NCBI GenBank assembly: GCA_017555085.1
Contig: JAFZHD010000050.1
Location: 1-53,828 of the forward strand
DNA: 53,828 nucleotides
Source of the DNA: Muribaculaceae bacterium
GTDB lineage: Bacteria > Bacteroidota > Bacteroidia > Bacteroidales > Muribaculaceae
Direction of reading: 5' to 3'
Made by a program: the position numbers and the translations under genes. Numbering within the stretch: the stretch's first letter is position 1; each line of letters opens with the position of its first letter. Of the stretch, positions 46,433 through 53,828 are shown piece by piece. A model generated the notes under the pieces. It saw only the letters and a list, made by a program, of their open reading frames with translations, was not told the origin of the DNA and made no database searches.

Positions 46433-47215
46433 ATGATCTATCTGAAGACATCTGAGGAAATTGAACTTATGAGACAAGCAAACATTCTCGTAAGCCGCAC
46501 ACTTGGCGAAGTGGCCAAGTGGGTGGCTCCGGGAGTGACTACTCTCAAACTCGACACTATTGCCCGCGAATTTATTCAGGACAATGGCGGCCGTCCCGCT
46601 TGCTTGGGCTATGGCGGTTTCCCCGGAACTCTTTGCATTGAAGTCAACGAAGTAGTAGTTCACGGTTTTCCCTCAAACTACACTTTGCGCGAAGGTGACA
46701 TTATCGGCACCGACTGTGTGGTAGAACTCAACGGCTTTCACGGCGACACTTGTTATACATTTGCCGTCGGCGAAATTGATCCCAAAGTCATGGCCTTGTG
46801 TAAAACCACAAAGGAATCGCTCTATAAAGGCATCGAAGCATGTGTAGAAGGAAAGCGCATCGGTGATATTGCCAACGCTGTTCAGACCTATTGCGAAGCA
46901 CGCGGTTATAGCGTGGTGCGTGAAATGTGCGGTCACGGCATCGGCAAGAAGATGCACGAAGATCCCCAGGTGCCCAACTATGGTCGCCGCGGCATCGGTC
47001 CCGTTATCAAAAACGGCATGTGTCTCGCTATTGAACCGATGATTAACCTCGGAAGCCGCAATGTGAAAATAGCGGCCGACGGTTGGACTTGCTCAACCAA
47101 GGACGGTAAACCCTCGGCTCACTATGAACACACAGTGGCAATGGTTGACGGTAAAGCTGAAATATTAACAACATTTGACTACATCCAAGAGGTACTTGGT
47201 GATAGATTTATTTAA
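46433..47215 (+). CDS. map: Type I methionine aminopeptidase
   Basis: Removes the start methionine from nascent proteins. 260 residues. All five metal ligands are present at E. coli-like spacing: D94, D105, H168, E201 and E232. Located between secY and infA; adk, which sits between secY and map in some bacteria, is absent. Confidence 0.98.
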   Translation: MIYLKTSEEIELMRQANILVSRTLGEVAKWVAPGVTTLKLDTIAREFIQDNGGRPACLGYGGFPGTLCIEVNEVVVHGFPSNYTLREGDIIGTDCVVELNGFHGDTCYTFAVGEIDPKVMALCKTTKESLYKGIEACVEGKRIGDIANAVQTYCEARGYSVVREMCGHGIGKKMHEDPQVPNYGRRGIGPVIKNGMCLAIEPMINLGSRNVKIAADGWTCSTKDGKPSAHYEHTVAMVDGKAEILTTFDYIQEVLGDRFI

Positions 47216-47223
47216 GATTATCT

Positions 47224-47442
47224 ATGGCAAAACAAGCAGCAATCGAACAAGACGGAGTCATCGTAGAGGCATTATCCAACGCAATGTTCCGTGTAGAACT
47301 GGAAAACGGGCATGAAATCACTGCCCACATTTCAGGCAAAATGCGTATGCATTATATTAAAATTCTTCCCGGCGATAAAGTACGCGTCGAGATGTCTCCC
47401 TACGATCTCTCTAAGGGACGTATTGCATTTAGATATAAATAA
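47224..47442 (+). CDS. infA: Translation initiation factor IF-1
   Basis: S1/OB-fold protein that binds the 30S A site during initiation. 72 residues, with [21 protein letters not shown] and IAFRYK at the end. 8 bases after map. Confidence 0.98.
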   Translation: MAKQAAIEQDGVIVEALSNAMFRVELENGHEITAHISGKMRMHYIKILPGDKVRVEMSPYDLSKGRIAFRYK

Positions 47443-47462
47443 TAATAAAAAAGTAAATAGAT

Positions 47463-47579
47463 ATGAAAGTTAGAGCCTCAGTTAAGAAGCGCACTCCAGA
47501 CAGCAAAATTGTACGTCGCAAAGGACGTCTCTATGTGATTAATAAAAAGAACCCTAAGTATAAACAACGTCAAGGATAA
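47463..47579 (+). CDS. rpmJ: Ribosomal protein L36 (zinc-free type)
   Basis: Smallest 50S protein, 38 residues: [20 protein letters not shown] and then [16 protein letters not shown]. The three cysteines and the histidine of the zinc-binding form are replaced, so this is the zinc-independent version, as with S14 in the same cluster. Confidence 0.97.
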   Translation: MKVRASVKKRTPDSKIVRRKGRLYVINKKNPKYKQRQG

Positions 47580-47587
47580 TTTTTTGT

Positions 47588-47595
47588 TATTTTTG
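47588..47595 (+). promoter_or_regulatory. Probable internal promoter before rpsM
   Basis: TATTTTTG, an exact TAnnTTTG -7 box, in the 40-base rpmJ-rpsM gap. A -33 TTG is not obvious. It would give the alpha group (rpsM-rpsK-rpsD-rpoA-rplQ) a second transcription start. Confidence 0.45.
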
Positions 47596-47619
47596 CAAAA
47601 ATAATCAGTCAGAAAAATT

Positions 47620-48000
47620 ATGGCAGTAAGAATCGTGGGAGTTGACCTCCCCCAAAATAAAAGAGGTGAAATCGCCTTGACTTATATCTTCGGCATCGGT
47701 CGTAGTGCAGCCACTACTATCCTCGAAAAAGCCGGCGTAGATAAAAACATCAAAGTTAAAGACTGGACCGATGATCAAGCGGCTAAGGTGCGTGAAGTAA
47801 TCGGCGCAAACTACAAAGTGGAAGGTGACCTCCGCAGCGAAATCCAATTGAACATCAAACGTTTGATGGATATCGGTTGCTACCGTGGCATCCGTCACCG
47901 TATCGGTCTTCCCGTTCGTGGTCAAAGCACTAAAAACAACGCTCGTACTCGCAAGGGTCGCAAGAAAACAGTTGCAAACAAAAAGAAAGCTACTAAATAA
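47620..48000 (+). CDS. rpsM: Ribosomal protein S13
   Basis: 30S head protein bridging to the 50S and P-site tRNA. 126 residues: [20 protein letters not shown], the helix-two-turn-helix middle, and [24 protein letters not shown] tail blocks. Confidence 0.99.
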   Translation: MAVRIVGVDLPQNKRGEIALTYIFGIGRSAATTILEKAGVDKNIKVKDWTDDQAAKVREVIGANYKVEGDLRSEIQLNIKRLMDIGCYRGIRHRIGLPVRGQSTKNNARTRKGRKKTVANKKKATK

Positions 48001-48009
48001 TAAGAACTT

Positions 48010-48399
48010 ATGGCAAAAAAGACAGTCGCAGCGAAGAAGAGAAATGTTAAAGTTGATGCCGCTGGCCAACTTCACGTACACTCATCTTTCAACAACATTA
48101 TTGTGTGCTTAGCCAATAGCGAAGGTCAAGTTATCTCTTGGTCAAGCGCTGGTAAAATGGGTTTCCGTGGTTCTAAAAAGAACACTCCCTACGCAGCTCA
48201 AATGGCAGCACAGGATTGCGCTAAGGTTGCATTTGACCTCGGCCTCCGTAAAGTGAAAGCATATGTTAAGGGTCCCGGTAACGGTCGTGAATCAGCAATC
48301 CGCACAGTTCATGGCGCAGGTATCGAAGTAACTGAAATCATTGACGTTACTCCACTTCCCCACAACGGTTGCCGTCCTCCCAAGAGAAGAAGAGTATAA
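48010..48399 (+). CDS. rpsK: Ribosomal protein S11
   Basis: 30S platform protein. 129 residues: [41 protein letters not shown] and the C-terminal [16 protein letters not shown]. Confidence 0.99.
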   Translation: MAKKTVAAKKRNVKVDAAGQLHVHSSFNNIIVCLANSEGQVISWSSAGKMGFRGSKKNTPYAAQMAAQDCAKVAFDLGLRKVKAYVKGPGNGRESAIRTVHGAGIEVTEIIDVTPLPHNGCRPPKRRRV

Positions 48400-48544
48400 T
48401 CTGTAATTCTCTTTTGTGACATCACTATTTATTTAACTTTGAGATTAAATCTGTTTTTGATGTGAAAGACCATAATTTATCACCTCTCTATGGTCGCGGC
48501 TGCACAGATTAAATAGTAAAATCTCGCAAAACAAGAAAAACAAA
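48400..48544 (+). promoter_or_regulatory. Structured leader before rpsD, with possible -7 box
   Basis: 145-base gap with nested pairing. The outer stem AATCTGT/ACAGATT (48448-48454 with 48504-48510) encloses the inner stem GACCATA/TATGGTC (48468-48474 with 48489-48495). A TAACTTTG box lies at 48434-48441, just before the structure, with TTTG 17 bases upstream (short for a Bacteroidota spacer). S4 is the autoregulator of the E. coli alpha operon, so an S4-binding leader is likely. Confidence 0.6.
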
Positions 48545-49150
48545 ATGGCAAGATATACAGGACCTAAATCCAAAATTGCTCGTAAATTTGGCGAACCTAT
48601 CTTCGGCGAAGATAAAGTTTTGGCTAAAAGAAATTACCCCCCGGGTCAGCACGGCGCCAACAAAAGAAGAAAAACTTCTGAATATGGTGTTCAATTGCGC
48701 GAAAAGCAAAAAGCAAAATACACTTATGGCGTGCTCGAAAAACAATTCCGTAACCTCTTTGAAAAAGCATCACGCACAAAGGGTGTTAAGGGTGAAGTGC
48801 TCCTTCAATTGCTCGAACAACGTCTCGACAACGTAGTATACCGTCTCGGTATTGCTCCCACTCGTGCCGCTGCTCGTCAATTGGTTCTCCACCGTCACAT
48901 CGTTGTTAACGGTGCTGTTCTCAACATCGCTTCATACAGCGTTAAGCCTGGTGATGTAGTTGGTGTTCGCGAAAAATCAAAATCACTCGAAGTGATTGCT
49001 GATGCTCTCGCAGGCTTCAACCACAGCAAATATCCCTGGCTCGAATGGGACGAATCAGCAAAAGCTGGTAAATTGCTCCACGTTCCCGCTCGTGAAGATA
49101 TCCCCGAAAATATCAAGGAACAGTTGATCGTCGAGTTGTATTCTAAATAA
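48545..49150 (+). CDS. rpsD: Ribosomal protein S4
   Basis: Primary 16S-binding protein of the 30S body. 201 residues with the S4 RNA-binding domain ([31 protein letters not shown]). An autoregulatory role is known in E. coli and suggested here by the leader. Confidence 0.99.
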   Translation: MARYTGPKSKIARKFGEPIFGEDKVLAKRNYPPGQHGANKRRKTSEYGVQLREKQKAKYTYGVLEKQFRNLFEKASRTKGVKGEVLLQLLEQRLDNVVYRLGIAPTRAAARQLVLHRHIVVNGAVLNIASYSVKPGDVVGVREKSKSLEVIADALAGFNHSKYPWLEWDESAKAGKLLHVPAREDIPENIKEQLIVELYSK

Positions 49151-49165
49151 TAAAATTTGAGATCC

Positions 49166-50158
49166 ATGGCAATTTTAGATTTTCAAAAACCCGACAAAGT
49201 GCTCATGCTTGAAGCCGATAACTTCTTCGGTCGCTTTGAGTTCAAACCCTTGGAACCCGGTTATGGTACAACCGTAGGTAACGCTCTTCGTCGCATTCTC
49301 CTTTCTTCATTGGAAGGTTATGCAATCGCTTCAATCCGCATCGATGGCGTTAAACACGAGTTTGACACTATCCCTGGCGTTAAAGAAGATGTGACAAACA
49401 TTATTCTTAACCTCAAGAAAGTTGACCTCAAACAAATCGTTGAAGATACCGACTTTGAAAAGGCAGCAGTTTCAGTGTCTGGCACTGAAGTGTTCACTGC
49501 TGGCGACTTGGGCAAAGCATTGTCAGGCTTTGAAGTCCTCAACCCCGAATTGGTTATCTGTCACTTGGATCCCGCTGCAAGTTTCCAACTCGAAATCACC
49601 ATCAACAAAGGTCGTGGTTGGGTTCCCGCCGAAGAAAATGTTGTCCCCGTTGACGATATCAACATCTTGGCTATCGACTCAATCTACACACCCATCAAGA
49701 ATGTGAAATATTCGGTTGAAAACCACCGCGTAGATCAGAAGACCGACTACGAGAAACTTCTCATCGAGATCACAACAAACGGTTCAATCCATCCCAAAGA
49801 TGCTTTGAAAGAAGCCGCTAAAATCCTTATCCATCACTTCATGCTCTTCTCTGACGAGAAAATCACTCTTGAAACTGCTGAAATCGATGGCAACGAAGAA
49901 TTTGACGAAGAAGTGCTCCATATGCGCCAAATCCTCAAACAAAAACTCGTTGATATGGACCTCTCGGTGCGTGCTCTCAACTGCTTGAAGAGCGCCGAAG
50001 TTGAAACTCTTGGTGAATTGGTCGTGTTCAACAAGACCGATCTCTTGAAGTTCCGCAATTTTGGTAAGAAATCACTCACCGAACTTGATGACCTTCTCGC
50101 TAATCTGAACCTTTCGTTCGGTATGGACATTAGTAAATATAAACTTGATAAAGAGTAA
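49166..50158 (+). CDS. rpoA: RNA polymerase alpha subunit
   Basis: Scaffold for polymerase assembly and contact point for activators. 330 residues from the ATG at 49166 ([12 protein letters not shown]); an in-frame TTG at 49157 is less likely. The N-terminal assembly domain has [27 protein letters not shown] motif I. The C-terminal domain (about 265-315) is [21 protein letters not shown] and [14 protein letters not shown]. Confidence 0.99.
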   Translation: MAILDFQKPDKVLMLEADNFFGRFEFKPLEPGYGTTVGNALRRILLSSLEGYAIASIRIDGVKHEFDTIPGVKEDVTNIILNLKKVDLKQIVEDTDFEKAAVSVSGTEVFTAGDLGKALSGFEVLNPELVICHLDPAASFQLEITINKGRGWVPAEENVVPVDDINILAIDSIYTPIKNVKYSVENHRVDQKTDYEKLLIEITTNGSIHPKDALKEAAKILIHHFMLFSDEKITLETAEIDGNEEFDEEVLHMRQILKQKLVDMDLSVRALNCLKSAEVETLGELVVFNKTDLLKFRNFGKKSLTELDDLLANLNLSFGMDISKYKLDKE

Positions 50159-50164
50159 TAAACG

Positions 50165-50641
50165 ATGAGACATAATAAAAAATTCAACCACCTTGGTCGC
50201 AAGAAGGCGCATCGTGACGCGATGTTGGCCAACATGACCATCTCGCTCATCCTTCGCAAGCGCATCTTCACTACACTTGCTAAGGCAAAAGCACTTCGCG
50301 TGTATGCTGAGCCCATCATCAACCGCGCTAAGGAAGATTCAATGCACAACCGTCGTGTTGTGTTCAGCTACCTCCAAAACAAAGAGGCTGTTACTGAACT
50401 CTTCCGCGAAGTAGCACAAAAAATCGCTGAACGCAATGGCGGTTACACTCGCATTCTTAAAACAGGCAACCGTCTTGGTGACAACGCTAAGATGTGTTTC
50501 ATTGAGTTAGTTGACTACAACGAAAACATGCTCAAAGAAAAAGAAACTAAGAAAGCAACTCGCACTCGCCGTTCACGCAAAGCCGCTCCCAAAGCTGAAA
50601 CTGCCGAAGTTGAAGCTCCCGTGGCAGAAGCAGCAGAATAA
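50165..50641 (+). CDS. rplQ: Ribosomal protein L17
   Basis: 50S tunnel-exit protein. 158 residues. The core ([34 protein letters not shown]) is followed by an extra lysine/alanine/glutamate-rich tail of about 35 residues, common in Bacteroidota. Last gene of the cluster, before a strong terminator. Confidence 0.99.
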   Translation: MRHNKKFNHLGRKKAHRDAMLANMTISLILRKRIFTTLAKAKALRVYAEPIINRAKEDSMHNRRVVFSYLQNKEAVTELFREVAQKIAERNGGYTRILKTGNRLGDNAKMCFIELVDYNENMLKEKETKKATRTRRSRKAAPKAETAEVEAPVAEAAE

Positions 50642-50678
50642 TTTATCGTTCGCAGAACATAATTTAATCGCTCAATAT

Positions 50679-50717
50679 CAATCGGTCGCACATTCGTGCG
50701 GCCGATTGTGCTTTTTT
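50679..50717 (+). terminator. Terminator of the ribosomal cluster
   Basis: Stem CAATCGGTCGCAC/GTGCGGCCGATTG (one T-G pair) around loop ATTC, then TGC and a six-T run. Confidence 0.93.
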
Positions 50718-50762
50718 ATGCAAAATGTGAGCGTAGCATTACGATAATTACACTATTTTTTG

Positions 50763-50770
50763 TATCTTTG
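50763..50770 (+). promoter_or_regulatory. -7 box for eno
   Basis: TATCTTTG, exact TAnnTTTG, about 66 bases before the enolase ATG. No clear TTG at the -33 position. Confidence 0.55.
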
Positions 50771-50815
50771 TGTGCTGAATTAGCGAAAATAATTTTTTAC
50801 AACAATATTTACTAA

Positions 50816-52132
<1,317 letters not shown>

Positions 52133-52157
52133 TTAGCAGATAAACCTCTATAAAAAC

Positions 52158-52193
52158 AACCCGCAATGCATTAGCGTTGCGGGTTTGTTTTTT
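52158..52193 (+). terminator. Terminator of eno
   Basis: Stem AACCCGCAATGC/GCGTTGCGGGTT (one T-G pair) around ATTA, then a T-rich tail, 26 bases after the stop. Confidence 0.9.
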
Positions 52194-52349
52194 TATGGCT
52201 GTAGTGCGAGAGATGCTGCTATGCTTGCCCAGTTTGCTGGCTTGGCGACATGTGCGGGCAAACGAACGGGCAAGAACGCGTTTCGCATTTAGTTGCGGAC
52301 GGGGTGCATTTTGCCGGTGGCCAACAAAGGTGGAAAGCCGATGCAAACA

Positions 52350-52377
52350 AAAAATCGCCGGCAAAACCGGCGATTTT
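52350..52377 (-). terminator. Terminator of the DUF1460 gene
   Basis: Stem AAAATCGCCGG/CCGGCGATTTT around CAAAA with A and T tracts on both sides, 30 bases beyond the end of the leftward gene. It would also work rightward. The stretch 52194-52349 between the two terminators shows no gene. Confidence 0.85.
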
Positions 52378-52409
52378 TCTATTATATAATATGTATATAT
52401 AGGCAAATT

Positions 52410-53273
52410 TTATTCGTTCAGGCGAATTACTCTCAATCCGGTCAGATTTCGGCTCTTTGTCATGTATTCGTGAAGGGGCAACTTGTCGATGATGACTTCC
52501 ATAGCTTTCATCGAAGCGTGCATCAAGTGAGGTTCGCCGTCAACAAAGGTGATAAAACCCAAGTGTGCTACATCAAGCAAATCGATGCGGGTTGTCAATG
52601 CGACAACATCGCCTGCCTTGAAAACTCTTTTTATGTCCTTGCGCGAGAGGTCAATCTTTTTGATGTAGGGGAATCGGTGGTTGCGATAGCCGATTTCCAC
52701 ATTTTTCATCTCCTCGTATGTCACCGAGTCGGCAAGCGCAGGGTATTTGTCGCGGTTGGCGGTCATAAATCTAATTGACTTGATTTGGTAGTTGTAGTAG
52801 TCAAATCGGTTTGTCTCCTCGTGGAAGTTGCCGCGGTGAGTGTTGTCCACAATCCAATCGCTGATATAGTGTAATCGCGAGCTATAACCGTTTAATTCGC
52901 CACCGCGATAACGCATGCGTTCGAGATTGTAAACAAAATCGCGCCACGAAGTGCGGCCTTCGCCGATAGTGTAAGCCATGGCGAGCACTGTTTCGACATA
53001 AGTAGTGCAGTCAAGTTGGTCAACATTTACTGTCACCATTTCGGGGCCGCCCTCTAAAGTGCCGGCAACATAGGGTAGTCCTAGGAATTGTTTTGCGATA
53101 AATTCCACGCGAGTGCATGGATCGGCATCTTTCAGATGCTCAGATTTTATCAGTATTTCTGTGATTTTGGTCGTGTCGGTTTCCATATTGTGAAATCTGA
53201 CCTTGTCTAATCCTGCCGCGTTTGCGAAAAGAAAAGACGCTCCAACCAAAATTGCTGTCAAGAAAAATCTCAT
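52410..53273 (-). CDS. DUF1460 (N-acetylmuramoyl-L-alanine amidase-like) secreted protein
   Basis: A 287-residue exported protein with an NlpC/P60-like cysteine hydrolase fold, probably acting on cell-wall peptides. The signal peptide ends near ANA (residue 19). The catalytic cysteine is C89 in QLDCTTYVETVLA. The histidine H237 lies in DVAHLGFITF, followed by HLMHAS. RGGELNGYSSRLHYISDWI is also typical of the family as I recall it. It is a single gene between enolase and the rRNA operon, pointing left. No exact -7 box was found in its upstream region. Confidence 0.85.
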   Translation of the reverse strand: MRFFLTAILVGASFLFANAAGLDKVRFHNMETDTTKITEILIKSEHLKDADPCTRVEFIAKQFLGLPYVAGTLEGGPEMVTVNVDQLDCTTYVETVLAMAYTIGEGRTSWRDFVYNLERMRYRGGELNGYSSRLHYISDWIVDNTHRGNFHEETNRFDYYNYQIKSIRFMTANRDKYPALADSVTYEEMKNVEIGYRNHRFPYIKKIDLSRKDIKRVFKAGDVVALTTRIDLLDVAHLGFITFVDGEPHLMHASMKAMEVIIDKLPLHEYMTKSRNLTGLRVIRLNE

Positions 53274-53473
53274 AAATTAAAGTTTTTTGCTGATTATATA
53301 ATAATGTGCGAAAATACTAAAAAAAGGTCGGATAAACAAAAATAAGGTTCATTTGATGGGGTGGGGTGGGAATGTCATAAAAGTCATGAAAAATATTTCT
53401 TATGTTAACATGCATATGCTCAGTGGTATAGCGAAAATGAGTTAAAATTTGTGTGAAAAAAGTGTGGAAAATA

Positions 53474-53505
53474 TTTGGTGGTTAAAAATAAAGTTTCTAC
53501 CTTTG
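53474..53505 (+). promoter_or_regulatory. rRNA operon promoter P1
   Basis: TTTG at 53474-53477, 20 bases, then TACCTTTG at 53498-53505. Together with the second promoter it drives the 16S gene at the window edge. The stretch 53274-53470 upstream shows no gene. Confidence 0.75.
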
Positions 53506-53589
53506 CACTCGCTTTCGGAAAGGGAGCGCTTGACAGAGGTCGGGCAGCAAAGCGGAAATGAAAAATTTTGAAAAAAAATCGACAAAAAT

Positions 53590-53620
53590 TTTGTCAGTTC
53601 AAAAACTTGTTGTAGCTTTG
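53590..53620 (+). promoter_or_regulatory. rRNA operon promoter P2
   Basis: TTTG at 53590-53593, 19 bases, then TAGCTTTG at 53613-53620, 115 bases downstream of the first -7 box. The sequence after each box has a similar purine-rich GGAAAG and GAGCG pattern. Tandem promoters are usual for rRNA operons. Confidence 0.75.
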
Positions 53621-53810
53621 CAGAACTTTCCGCTCAACGAAAATGAGCGAGCGAGAAATCGCGGAAAGCCAACGAACATTGAAAGATTTACAATAGAGAC
53701 GAAGTAGTACAAGAGCAATTAAAAACTCTAGTCAATTCTACAGCACAATCGGAGCGAGGGCACAACAAGGTTGTTCAAAAACAAAATCTGAAAAGATAGA
53801 AACAATATAA

Positions 53811-53828
53811 ACAACGAAGAGTTTGATC
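53811..53828 (+). rRNA. 16S ribosomal RNA, first bases only (cut by window end)
   Basis: The window ends in GAAGAGTTTGATC, the conserved 5' end of bacterial 16S rRNA (site of the common 27F primer). The exact 5' end is approximate, about 6 bases before GAAGAG. Two rRNA-type promoters lie 190-340 bases upstream. The rest of the operon is outside the window. Confidence 0.9.

Overview
The window is chromosomal DNA from a Bacteroidota bacterium, almost certainly order Bacteroidales. The evidence is the SusC/SusD outer-membrane pair with SusE/SusF-like lipoproteins, two giant secreted proteins with type IX secretion C-terminal domains, Bacteroidota -7 promoter boxes (TAnnTTTG, often about 19-20 bp after TTG or TTTG) ahead of most transcription units, the near absence of Shine-Dalgarno sequences, and cysteine-free forms of ribosomal proteins S14 and L36. 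A gut Muribaculaceae-like or related genome is plausible, but the family is my inference.

Layout. 1-6.0 kb: a pair of short direct repeats at the edge, tRNA-Gln and tyrS (both leftward), a RavA/ViaA-type MoxR AAA+ ATPase plus VWA protein operon (rightward), and an aspartate aminotransferase (leftward). 6.5-14.1 kb: a SusCDEF-like glycan-uptake operon with no glycoside hydrolase or regulator beside it. 14.1-24.9 kb: two tandem paralogous genes of about 1500 codons for exported, T9SS-sorted proteins, each preceded by a block of composite palindromic repeats. 25.0-32.3 kb: a secreted C69 dipeptidase and a small secreted protein, then asd, argB and prfB (leftward), a methyltransferase and an S41-like protease (rightward). 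32.6-50.6 kb: the merged str-S10-spc-alpha ribosomal protein cluster (rpsL to rplQ) with fusA, secY, map, infA and rpoA, but no tuf or adk. 50.8-52.1 kb: enolase. 52.4-53.3 kb: a DUF1460 amidase-like protein (leftward). The right edge holds two tandem rRNA promoters and the first bases of a 16S rRNA gene.

How the parts fit. SusCDEF would bind and import a glycan across the outer membrane. The two giant T9SS cargo proteins would be exported to the surface or medium, and the C69 dipeptidase would act on peptides in the periphery. The right third is the growth-rate-controlled core: translation machinery, Sec translocon, RNA polymerase alpha, a glycolytic enzyme and an rRNA operon.

The observations I rate highest are: (i) the palindromic repeat family around the giant genes, whose small hairpins keep their shape while the stem bases change; (ii) three long, hairpin-bearing gaps inside the ribosomal cluster that lie exactly before rpsG, rpsH and rpsD, the genes whose products (S7, S8, S4) are the autoregulators of the matching E. 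coli operons; (iii) the duplicated giant T9SS proteins with near-identical tails and matching terminators; (iv) a perfect GNRA-capped hairpin between the SusE- and SusF-like genes.
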